Shown here piece after piece: positions 1-6,503 of a stretch of 43,842 bases of DNA. A program made the position numbers and the translations under genes. This stretch comes from an uncultured Bacilli bacterium. Lineage in GTDB: Bacteria > Bacillota_I > Bacilli_A > ML615J-28 > CAG-313. Each line of letters opens with the position of its first letter. The stretch's first letter is position 1. The notes under the pieces are model-generated. The model saw only the letters and a list, made by a program, of their open reading frames with translations, did no database searches and was not told the origin of the DNA. The DNA lies in contig CALVCV010000012.1 of NCBI GenBank assembly GCA_944326155.1, positions 1 to 43,842 on the forward strand, given 5' to 3'.

Positions 1-52
1 GCACTTTCACGCCGACGATAGTAGTAACTTGCAAAAATAGGTAGCTGCCATC
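1..52 (+). rRNA. rrf: 5S rRNA, 3' end (partial)
   Basis: The first ~50 bases match the 3' part of a Bacillota 5S rRNA. The conserved GCCGACGATAGTAGT block resembles B. subtilis GCCGATGGTAGTC, and the gene closes with GGTAGCTGCCA, the 3' half of the terminal helix. The 5' part lies outside the window, so the terminal pairing cannot be checked. The position directly ahead of a tRNA cluster beginning Val-Thr-Lys-Leu fits an rRNA-tRNA operon. The exact 3' end is uncertain by a few bases. Confidence 0.8.
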
Positions 53-116
53 TCCTTTCTATTCTTCTTATATAATTTGATATTTGTCTAAGACATTCGT
101 AAACTTGTGCACGTAT

Positions 117-192
117 GGAGGATTAGCTCAGCTGGGAGAGCATCTGCCTTACAAGCAGAGGGTCGGCGGTTCGAGCCCGTCATCCTCCACCA
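117..192 (+). tRNA. tRNA-Val (TAC)
   Basis: Cloverleaf with acceptor GGAGGAT/ATCCTCC, anticodon loop CTTACAA on a TCTGC/GCAGA stem, and encoded CCA. First tRNA of the cluster after 5S rRNA. Confidence 0.97.
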
Positions 193-196
193 TTGT

Positions 197-272
<76 letters not shown>

Positions 273-282
273 TCTAGTGAAT

Positions 283-358
283 GTCCTCGTAGCTCAGTTG
301 GCAGAGCAACTGACTTTTAATCAGTGGGTCGGACGTTCGAATCGTCTCGGGGACACCA
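283..358 (+). tRNA. tRNA-Lys (TTT)
   Basis: Acceptor GTCCTCG/CGGGGAC with one G-T pair, anticodon loop CTTTTAA, encoded CCA. Confidence 0.97.
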
Positions 359-379
359 TCTTTTATCACGTATAAACAT

Positions 380-466
380 GCCTGAGTGGCGGAATAGGTA
401 GACGCGCAGGACTTAAAATCCTGTGGTAGCAATACCGTGCCGGTTCGACCCCGGCCTTAGGCACCA
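380..466 (+). tRNA. tRNA-Leu (TAA)
   Basis: Class II tRNA with a long variable arm. Acceptor GCCTGAG/CTTAGGC, anticodon loop CTTAAAA on CAGGA/TCCTG, encoded CCA. Confidence 0.96.
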
Positions 467-478
467 AATTTTACACGT

Positions 479-554
479 GGGTCCATAGCTCAGCTGGGAG
501 AGCACCTGTTTTGCACGCAGGGGGTCGAGGGTTCGAGTCCCTTTGGATCCACCA
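479..554 (+). tRNA. tRNA-Ala (TGC)
   Basis: Acceptor GGGTCCA/TGGATCC, anticodon loop TTTGCAC on CCTGT/GCAGG, encoded CCA. The acceptor has G-T at pair 3-70, the alanine identity element. Confidence 0.96.
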
Positions 555-576
555 TTTTTATAATAGATGGTTCTGT

Positions 577-653
577 GGCGGTGTAGCTTAGTTGGCTATA
601 GCGTCCGGTTCATACCCGGAAGGTCGGGGGTTCAAGTCCCTCCGCCGCTACCA
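577..653 (+). tRNA. tRNA-Met elongator (CAT)
   Basis: Acceptor GGCGGTG/CGCCGCT, anticodon loop TTCATAC, encoded CCA. The sequence closely follows the B. subtilis elongator tRNA-Met. G4 and G5 in the acceptor separate it from the lysidine tRNA-Ile2 that follows. Confidence 0.93.
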
Positions 654-665
654 TTTTGAAAGTAT

Positions 666-742
666 GGACCTTTAGCTCAGTTGGTCAGAGCCCCCGGCTC
701 ATAACCGGTTGGTCCTAGGTTCGAGTCCTAGAAGGTCCACCA
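666..742 (+). tRNA. tRNA-Ile2 (CAT, lysidine-modified)
   Basis: The anticodon is CAT, but the body (acceptor GGACCTT/AAGGTCC with C4 and C5) matches B. subtilis tRNA-Ile2, whose wobble C is modified to lysidine by TilS. The slot Met-Ile-Ser-fMet-Asp-Phe is the same as in the B. subtilis trnB cluster. The first anticodon-stem pair (27-43) is a C-T mismatch. The Ile assignment is inferred from body similarity and order. Confidence 0.85.
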
Positions 743-769
743 TTCGATATATTATAATTAAAAAAATAC

Positions 770-860
770 GGAGAAATACCCAAGTCTGGCTGAAGGGATC
801 GGTCTTGAAAACCGACAGGGTGTAACAGCCGCGGGGGTTCGAATCCCTCTTTCTCCGCCA
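770..860 (+). tRNA. tRNA-Ser (TGA)
   Basis: Class II tRNA with a long variable arm, acceptor GGAGAAA/TTTCTCC, discriminator G, anticodon loop CTTGAAA, encoded CCA. Confidence 0.96.
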
Positions 861-870
861 TTTTTCTCAT

Positions 871-946
<76 letters not shown>

Positions 947-949
947 TAG

Positions 950-1025
950 GGTTCCATGGTGTAGAGGTTAACATGCCAGTCTGTCACACTGGAGATCGCG
1001 GGTTCAAGTCCCGTTGGAACCGCCA
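950..1025 (+). tRNA. tRNA-Asp (GTC)
   Basis: Acceptor GGTTCCA/TGGAACC, discriminator G, anticodon loop CTGTCAC on CCAGT/ACTGG, encoded CCA. Confidence 0.97.
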
Positions 1026-1032
1026 TTATTTT

Positions 1033-1108
1033 GGCTAGGTAGCTCAGTCGGTAGAGCAATGGACTGAAAATCCATGTGTCGCCGGTTCGATCCCGGCCCA
1101 AGCCACCA
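1033..1108 (+). tRNA. tRNA-Phe (GAA)
   Basis: Anticodon loop CTGAAAA on stem ATGGA/TCCAT, encoded CCA. The acceptor halves GGCTAGG and CCAAGCC pair at six of seven positions; the fifth pair is A-A. The rest of the cloverleaf looks normal, so the gene is probably functional. Last tRNA of the cluster. Confidence 0.94.
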
Positions 1109-1120
1109 TAATGAAAATTG

Positions 1121-1155
1121 AAGAACTTAATCGAAAGATTAGGTTCTTTTTATAT
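1121..1155 (+). terminator. terminator of the rRNA-tRNA operon
   Basis: A 12-bp stem (1121-1132 with 1137-1148, one G-T pair) carries a GAAA tetraloop and is followed by a T-rich tract. It lies 13 bases after tRNA-Phe. Confidence 0.9.
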
Positions 1156-1709
1156 TTAAGTTACTAATAGAATTGTTTTAATCATTAGTCAAATTTTTAA
1201 AATAAAAAAGAGTAGCGTTACTCTTTATGCTTAAAATTATTAATTTATCATTTTATTAGTGTATTGATATTTTGGTTATCTATATATAGTTTAATATATT
1301 TGTAGAAATTTTTGTATTTGTTCGTCTATATTTTCTATTTCATTCATTATATTATTTATTGTTTTACAAAAAACAAGAAAAAAATGAGTGATATTGTTTG
1401 TATTATAAAAGTTAATTTTTTTATTATATTATTTTCTCCCTTAATATATATATATATATATATATATCATATTAAAATATAAAAAAATAATTAAAGAATA
1501 GTGGTAATTAAAATATTTTATAAAAATTAAAATCAATGTCTTTTTAAAAATATATACAATTTAGTTATACAAAAAAAACATATAAAATTATTTATGAACA
1601 GACAAATTTTATGCGTGATCTGTTCAATCGCAATTTAAGTTGTCAAATGAAAAAATTAATAATTTAGTAAATACTATAATTTTTTTTCTAGAGCACAAAA
1701 ATAAAAAAA
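1156..1709. other. AT-rich intergenic region before the insertion sequence
   Basis: About 550 bases with no convincing gene. It holds a minus-strand terminator near 1207-1226, an AT dinucleotide run at about 1444-1467, and a 7-bp inverted repeat (1596-1602 with 1619-1625). On the minus strand an 18-codon frame starts at an ATG near 1350 and stops upstream of the terminator. It may be the decayed end of a lost gene, but I see no recognisable product. Confidence 0.5.
1200..1226 (-). terminator. minus-strand terminator-like hairpin
   Basis: A perfect 8-bp stem (1207-1214 with 1219-1226) has a GCGT loop. On the minus strand it is followed by a run of six T. No intact minus-strand gene lies just upstream, so it may be the relic of a lost gene or serve the IS transposase about 530 bases away. 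Confidence 0.55.
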
Positions 1710-1756
1710 TGAAGTATATATATGAAATAGTCAAGTAAAAGTAGACACAAAAAAAT
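1710..1756 (+). repeat. IS terminal inverted repeat (orfB end)
   Basis: Pairs with 3034-3080. The first 19 bases (1710-1728) and the inner 16 (1741-1756) are identical to the reverse complement of the other end; the 12 bases between differ but keep the same length. Confidence 0.88.
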
Positions 1757-2572
1757 TTATATAAACCCTTGTTCAGTTCTATATTGAATGGGGGTTTTAT
1801 ATTTTAATGAATAAGCTAATCTTTGCGTATTGAAATAATTAATGTAATCTTTTATTGCCACATTAATATCATCTGCTAAATATATCTTAAAATCTTTATA
1901 TAATTCATTCTTTATCCAACCATTTAAAGATTCAATGACTGGATTATCAGTAGGTGTTCCTGCTCGACTCATTGATCTTTTTATGGTATAATTATCTAGA
2001 AGCTTATTGAAGGCTTTTGAGGAATATACTGTGCCCTGATCTGTGTGGAAGATAGTTTCAAGGTCTTTATATCCTCTTTTTATTTTAGCTTCTAAAAAAT
2101 CTTTACACGCGCTAAAATGGTTTGGCACTCCTGCACCATGTTTTGAAGGGCTTACATCTGAACCAATGATTTCATTATTGTAAACATCTACATAAAAAGT
2201 CCAATCATAGCTTTTACCTCTACAGTGAATTATAGTTGTATCAGACACAACAATTTGAAAAGGTCTAGATGGATTAAAGTTTCCTCTTACTATATTTGGA
2301 TACGTTATACTTTCTTCACCTCTTGGAACATATGTTTTACGAGCTTTTGAGCGTATATTTAAACTTTTAGATACTTTATGGCATAAATTATCACTGAATA
2401 ACCATCCAGTTTTATTTCTAATATTTTGTGCTATAGCTCTATATCCATAAGTTGAATGATGCTTATGGATATTTTTTATTTCATCAGCCAGTGTTATTCT
2501 ATTCTTTTGATAGTTATTTATTGTTCCTTTACGGTTTAGCCATTTATAGTATCCGCTTCTTGAAACATCCAT
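1757..2572 (-). CDS. IS3-family transposase OrfB (DDE integrase domain)
   Basis: Catalytic half of the transposase. From the ATG used here it is 271 aa with a DDE triad at D111 (SDTT), D178 (HTDQG) and E214 (IESLN); D178 and E214 are separated by exactly 35 residues, as in the IS3 family. The open frame continues upstream without a stop to about 2690 (encoding EIVETL...LCIVMDVSRSGYYKW, the conserved OrfB N-terminus). The functional product is therefore probably an OrfAB fusion made by -1 frameshifting rather than this ATG-initiated form. The stop lies just inside the left inverted repeat. No disabling mutation is visible. Confidence 0.9.
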   Translation of the reverse strand: MDVSRSGYYKWLNRKGTINNYQKNRITLADEIKNIHKHHSTYGYRAIAQNIRNKTGWLFSDNLCHKVSKSLNIRSKARKTYVPRGEESITYPNIVRGNFNPSRPFQIVVSDTTIIHCRGKSYDWTFYVDVYNNEIIGSDVSPSKHGAGVPNHFSACKDFLEAKIKRGYKDLETIFHTDQGTVYSSKAFNKLLDNYTIKRSMSRAGTPTDNPVIESLNGWIKNELYKDFKIYLADDINVAIKDYINYFNTQRLAYSLKYKTPIQYRTEQGFI

Positions 2573-2619
2573 TACTATACAAAGTGATTTTATATTAAAC
2601 TCCCGAGAAAGAGTCTCTA

Positions 2620-2985
2620 CTATTTCGTATTCTTTTCTGATAATTTCTCTAGGGCTAAAAGAACATCCTCCTCGGAGTACCCTTTTTTTAATCGTTCATT
2701 CTCGATTCTAAGTAACATATTTTCATATTCAAGTTGTTCAATAGGTGTTAATTCTTTTCGCCTTGAATATTTAGCTAATGGATTACCAGGTTTACGCTTA
2801 TTTTCTAAAGCTTTTATTCCACCTTCATTATAACGTTTAACCCAATTACTAATCATCCCTTGAGATATTCCTAATTCATTCATTAATTGAGACATGCTTT
2901 TTTCACCAGCAAGTACCCTTTTTATAATGTTATATTTTTCTTCACTTGACCATTCTTTATTTTGACCACCTTTAGATCTTCCCAT
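2620..2985 (-). CDS. IS3-family transposase OrfA (helix-turn-helix)
   Basis: 121 aa DNA-binding half of the transposase. The helix-turn-helix lies around residues 15-55 (SMSQLMNELGISQGMISNWV), followed by a leucine-zipper-like helix near 80-100 (LEYENMLLRIENERLKK). An RBS (AAAGGAG) sits 8 bases before the ATG. The codons TTA AAA AAA GGG near residue 100 hold a seven-A slippery run, and the orfB frame is -1 relative to orfA there. OrfA would bind the element ends and, fused to OrfB, carry out transposition. Confidence 0.92.
   Translation of the reverse strand: MGRSKGGQNKEWSSEEKYNIIKRVLAGEKSMSQLMNELGISQGMISNWVKRYNEGGIKALENKRKPGNPLAKYSRRKELTPIEQLEYENMLLRIENERLKKGYSEEDVLLALEKLSEKNTK
2683..2689 (-). 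other. programmed -1 frameshift slippery site (A7)
   Basis: On the minus strand, seven A residues in the orfA frame (A AAA AAA, then GGG) form a classical heptamer. Shifting to -1 here gives an open frame straight into OrfB. A possible stimulatory hairpin (GGGTACTCC...GGAGG...AGCCC) follows directly. Confidence 0.75.
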
Positions 2986-3033
2986 AATATCATCTCCTTT
3001 ATTATATTATAACATAAGAAAAAACGTAAACAC

Positions 3034-3080
3034 ATTTTTTTGTGTCTACGTTTATTTTATCATTTCATATATATACTTCA
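3034..3080 (-). repeat. IS terminal inverted repeat (orfA end)
   Basis: Reverse complement of 1710-1756, with 19 identical outer and 16 identical inner bases. The similarity continues into the adjoining A/T homopolymers, so the exact element boundary is slightly uncertain. Confidence 0.88.
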
Positions 3081-3084
3081 TTTT

Positions 3085-3225
3085 TTATTTATCATCTATA
3101 TTCCTATTTTCTTTTTTTAAATAAGGACATGTTTTAGAATTAATAATACAATTTCCATTGTAATAACAGTCACTACATTTTTGATTCTTAGTAGTTTTTA
3201 TTTTGTTGGTAAATTTAATTTCCAT
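3085..3225 (-). CDS. small Cys-containing protein (46 aa), unknown
   Basis: A 46-codon frame starts at an ATG preceded by a strong AGGGGG ribosome binding site. It has four cysteines: C17-x2-C20-x5-C26-x6-C33 in a Lys/Asn-rich background. The spacing could hold a zinc or iron-sulfur site, but I recognise no family. The stop lies only five bases outside the IS end, so the C-terminus may have been altered by the insertion. It is divergent from the hydrogenase-like gene at 3328. Support is the RBS and Cys pattern only. Confidence 0.5.
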   Translation of the reverse strand: MEIKFTNKIKTTKNQKCSDCYYNGNCIINSKTCPYLKKENRNIDDK

Positions 3226-3304
3226 AATATGTTAACCCCCTATACTTATTATGAACCATTTCAAAAAAGTTATGTAAATAAAAATATAAAAAAAGTCTAT
3301 ATGT

Positions 3305-3322
3305 TATAATATTAATGGGGTG
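3305..3322 (+). promoter_or_regulatory. -10 box and RBS for the 3328 operon
   Basis: TATAAT at 3305-3310 and GGGGTG at 3317-3322, six bases before the ATG. The short gap implies a very short leader. No good -35 box is visible. Confidence 0.55.
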
Positions 3323-3327
3323 ATAAA

Positions 3328-4440
3328 ATGTCTGTTTATGTGAATCATAAAGAATATGAATATATTGAGAATATCAGTATTTTTAATTTTATAAGACATC
3401 ATCAATTATTTTTACCATTTATGTCTGATAATGAGTTAGACGAATTATGTTATGTAGAAGTTATTGGTATGGATAATCTTGTTTCAGCTAAAACAACAAA
3501 TTTAGAAGATGGCATGCAAATTTTAACGCAAACCGAAAAAATATATACCTATTTAGAAACAGTTTTATCATATCCTAAAAGGGACATTACAAGTTTTATG
3601 CGTACAATGTCATTGGATGAAACAGCATATAATATTTTACTATGTGCTCCTGAATGTTATGAAAAATGTCTTGAAACTTATAAAGACAAAGGTTTTAATG
3701 ATATTATTAGTCTAAAACTTTTTCAAATGGTTAGATACTTAGAACTTACTCATGAATTCATGAAGAAAATAGCAAATAAATTAGATTATTTAAATTATAA
3801 TAAATTATTAGTTTTAGAGCCTTCTATTATAGAACCTCCTCTTAACATCACATCAAGTTTAAAACCTGCAGAAGAAATAGCCAGCATCTTACTTAAAACC
3901 TATTATAAACAAATATTAAAGGTAACAAATGATATTCATATTATATATGTAACAAATGATATAAAAGAATTTTTTTGTCAAGATACTAAAAGTAATTTAT
4001 ATTTGAGTATGATTGATGAAGTTGTGTTAGAAAATAATTTTGAAATTACAAACACAAATAGCCTATATGATGGAAAAATTACAAACGAAATATATAAAAA
4101 AAAGACAACTAATTTAACTATTAGCTGTGATTATTCTACAATTTTTAAGATTTTAAGAAAGATGGGTTTAAAAGAAGAATCTTTAGAGGTATTTGATAAA
4201 GATCAAGGAACATCATGTTTTGTAACTTATAAGGGACTTAGTTTAAAAATTTTATTTACAACTCATCTATTTACCAAAGAAGTTCTTGATACTTTAGACT
4301 ATGATTTGGTCGTAATTTGTTATCATGAATATCGGTTAAATGAAGAATATAATGAAATACTAACTGATTATAACTTAAATCACTTATATAAAAAACTATT
4401 AATTTTTCCAGGACATAGCGATATTTTTAGGAGAAAATAA
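3328..4440 (+). CDS. degenerate [FeFe]-hydrogenase-like protein without cluster cysteines
   Basis: 370 aa, not a family I can name, but it reads along its length like the HydA encoded at 35199 in the same window. Residues 3-72 resemble the N-terminal [2Fe-2S] domain (CYVEVIGMDNL here, CVVEIVGMRSL in HydA), but three of the four ligand cysteines are gone. The His-Cys and double [4Fe-4S] modules are absent. Residues 100-130 (YNILLCAPE...KGFNDI) match HydA YLVATFAPA...LGFDDI. Residues 177-193 (SLKPAEEIASILLKTYY) match HydA SCKSPQQMQGSMIKHYY. H-cluster positions TSCSPGW and MPCIAKK become LEPSIIE and VTNDIKE; only a VIC near residue 331 may retain one L3 cysteine. It cannot be a normal hydrogenase and may be a scaffold or regulatory pseudoenzyme. 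Its stop overlaps the next start by one base (TAATG), so the two are co-translated. Confidence 0.8.
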   Translation: MSVYVNHKEYEYIENISIFNFIRHHQLFLPFMSDNELDELCYVEVIGMDNLVSAKTTNLEDGMQILTQTEKIYTYLETVLSYPKRDITSFMRTMSLDETAYNILLCAPECYEKCLETYKDKGFNDIISLKLFQMVRYLELTHEFMKKIANKLDYLNYNKLLVLEPSIIEPPLNITSSLKPAEEIASILLKTYYKQILKVTNDIHIIYVTNDIKEFFCQDTKSNLYLSMIDEVVLENNFEITNTNSLYDGKITNEIYKKKTTNLTISCDYSTIFKILRKMGLKEESLEVFDKDQGTSCFVTYKGLSLKILFTTHLFTKEVLDTLDYDLVVICYHEYRLNEEYNEILTDYNLNHLYKKLLIFPGHSDIFRRK

Positions 4441-6356
4441 TGAATATTTCTAAAACGTTATTTAAAAATTTATCTAGATGTCATAATTTCATGGCGCTAT
4501 ATGATTTATATATAAATAGAAGTTTTCATGATATCAAAGCTATCAATACCAAGAAAAAAAGTACGGAGATTATGAAAGATATTTTTTTATTAAATAATAA
4601 TTTATTTGATAAAAAAAAGGAAAAAATCGAAGAACTACTTAGTGAAATGTTTGATGAAAATACTGGTGAAGACTTATTAAATTTAAAAAGTGATCAACTT
4701 GAGGCTTTTGCAAGTACTTTCACGGAGGTTGAAAGATTAGCAAGTTTATATATTGAACAAGTTTTTAAACAACCAGTTCTTGCTGCAGTAAACACATATG
4801 AACAAAAAAAATATGCTTATAAAGAAGAAGGCAATACTTTTTATTGCTACTTGGATTGTTATTTTGAAGATGAAAAAAATATTCAAATTTTCGAGGTTAA
4901 AGCAACTACATCCAAAAAGTTTGATGACTTTGGAATTACAATTAATAAAAAGCACTATGATTTTTTTACTTTTAATAATGGTATTATGGAGTATCAAGAT
5001 TTAACAACAAAGTTTACGGGAAAAGACCAAGAAAAAGTAAAACAAAAAGTTCAAACTTTACTAGATAAATTTTCTGATTGTGGTAAGTATATATATGATA
5101 TTAGTGTTGAAAGACATATTATTGAAAATAGTTTAAAAAAAGTTGGTGCTTTACATAAAAACATATCTTATTATTTGGTTGTTTTAAATGCCAATTATAC
5201 CTTTAGTGGTGTATATAAAGAAGGCGCACCTTGTTATGATATTGATAAAAATGGGGAGGCTTTGTTTAAAATTTATGATATGGATTTCCTTACTAGTGCA
5301 TATCAACCATTAATTGAAAATGAAAAAAAAGAAATAATTAAAAATAGTCAATTTTTGACGCTTGAAGATTCAATATTAGGTAAATGCTGCGAGTATAAAA
5401 AAACTACAGCTTGTAAATTTCACAAAATTTGTATGAAAGAAGTATTACAAGATGGTTCTATTTTAGAATATTTTAAAAAGCAATATGCGTTTAGCATCCC
5501 TACTATTTATCCTAAAAAAAGACAATATCTAGATGTATATGACTTAATCAATCAAGGATATCATAAAATTGATGATGTAAGGCCATATTTAACCAAAATG
5601 GATAATATCGTGCAATATGAGTGTTATGTTAATCAAAAAATATATATAGATCTTGTAAGAATAAACAAAGCCCTAGAAGGAATAAGTTATCCTATTTATT
5701 ATTTGGATTTTGAAAGTTATAATTCGCCATTACCTCGTTTTAAAGGAGAACACCCTTATACTCAGTCTTTATTCCAATATTCTTTGCATTTGGAAAAAGA
5801 ACCAAATATATGTGATTTGGTAAAAGATCATCATGAGTTTTTGGCTAAAGATCATTATGATCATCGTTTAGAGTTAATTGAACATTTAATACAAGATATT
5901 GATCTTACAAAAGGTGGATCGGTAATTGTATATAATAAATCTTTTGAAAAAACAAGATTAAAAGAATTAAGTTATATTTTTCCTCAATATAAAAAAGAAT
6001 TAGATGATATTAATAATCATATTTTTGATTTGTTAGAAGTATTAAAGGGCACAAAAAATCTAGATAAATTACCTAATCATCCGTCATTTACTTATTATAA
6101 TAATAAAATGCATGGATCTTTTTCAATAAAAAAAGTATTACCACTATTTAGTAATTTATCTTACAATGATTTAGAAGTCAAAAATGGTACAGAGGCCATT
6201 TTAGCCTATGGAATGTTACCCTACTATACAAAAAAAGAATATGAAGAAAAATATTTAGCATTAAGTTTCTACTGTAGACAAGATACTTGGGCAATGGTTG
6301 AAATTTTAAAAGGTTTAAGACAAATGATAGATAAAAAAATCAATCTAAATGATTGA
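4440..6356 (+). CDS. DUF2779 protein: Cas4/RecB-like nuclease plus DnaQ-like domain
   Basis: 638 aa. The N-terminal half looks like a PD-(D/E)xK nuclease: D139 followed by E152-V-K154 (FEVKATT). Cysteines at C14 and C316/C317, C325, C331 are laid out like the iron-sulfur cysteines bracketing Cas4 and AddB nuclease cores. The C-terminal ~220 residues match DUF2779 with a DnaQ-type exonuclease pattern: D423-F-E425 (YLDFES), an N499 region (IVYNKSFEKTRL), D530 and a final D615 (YCRQDTW). It probably acts on nucleic acid ends; the substrate is unknown. It is translationally coupled to the hydrogenase-like gene upstream. The pair is delimited by a promoter at 3305 and a terminator overlapping its stop. 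Confidence 0.85.
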   Translation: MNISKTLFKNLSRCHNFMALYDLYINRSFHDIKAINTKKKSTEIMKDIFLLNNNLFDKKKEKIEELLSEMFDENTGEDLLNLKSDQLEAFASTFTEVERLASLYIEQVFKQPVLAAVNTYEQKKYAYKEEGNTFYCYLDCYFEDEKNIQIFEVKATTSKKFDDFGITINKKHYDFFTFNNGIMEYQDLTTKFTGKDQEKVKQKVQTLLDKFSDCGKYIYDISVERHIIENSLKKVGALHKNISYYLVVLNANYTFSGVYKEGAPCYDIDKNGEALFKIYDMDFLTSAYQPLIENEKKEIIKNSQFLTLEDSILGKCCEYKKTTACKFHKICMKEVLQDGSILEYFKKQYAFSIPTIYPKKRQYLDVYDLINQGYHKIDDVRPYLTKMDNIVQYECYVNQKIYIDLVRINKALEGISYPIYYLDFESYNSPLPRFKGEHPYTQSLFQYSLHLEKEPNICDLVKDHHEFLAKDHYDHRLELIEHLIQDIDLTKGGSVIVYNKSFEKTRLKELSYIFPQYKKELDDINNHIFDLLEVLKGTKNLDKLPNHPSFTYYNNKMHGSFSIKKVLPLFSNLSYNDLEVKNGTEAILAYGMLPYYTKKEYEEKYLALSFYCRQDTWAMVEILKGLRQMIDKKINLND

Positions 6357-6367
6357 TTTTTTTATTT
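6333..6367 (+). terminator. terminator overlapping the end of the DUF2779 gene
   Basis: A 13-bp perfect stem (6333-6345 with 6351-6363) with loop TAAAT includes the last codons and stop of the gene. Its A-rich and T-rich arms could work for both strands, so it may also stop rimO transcripts arriving from the right. Confidence 0.8.
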
Positions 6368-6503
6368 TCACATGAAGAAAACATTCACAACAAACTTAAT
6401 ATCTAATAAAATGTTATCTCCTTGTATCTTATATAGTTATAAGTAAATAATTTATCAATAAAGATAGCTTTAAATTGGTCTTAACGTTTAACATATAATA
6501 TTT

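Larger units (their letters stand above)
1710..3080 (-). mobile_element. IS3-family insertion sequence (IS150-like)
   Basis: About 1371 bp bounded by inverted repeats and carrying overlapping-frame orfA and orfB on the minus strand. The left repeat (1710-1756) and right repeat (3034-3080) match at 19 outer bases, then a 12-base diverged stretch, then 16 identical inner bases containing GTAGACAC. The outermost bases read TG...CA, typical of the IS3 family. The flanks are A-rich on the left and T-rich on the right, and I see no clear target-site duplication. The transposase frames look intact. Confidence 0.88.

Noticed and set aside
1444-1467. AT dinucleotide run as an origin or attachment site
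   Set aside because: Simple low-complexity sequence in a very AT-rich genome; no DnaA boxes or direct repeats around it.
1596-1625. Seven-bp inverted repeat GAACAGA/TCTGTTC
   Set aside because: Short, no T tract, no adjacent gene; likely chance.
3328-4440. Functional second [FeFe] hydrogenase
   Set aside because: H-cluster L1 and L2 cysteines and all ferredoxin modules are missing, so catalysis in the usual way is excluded.
4440-6356. CRISPR-associated Cas4
   Set aside because: No CRISPR repeats or other cas genes in the window; the C-terminal half is DUF2779, which stand-alone Cas4 lacks.
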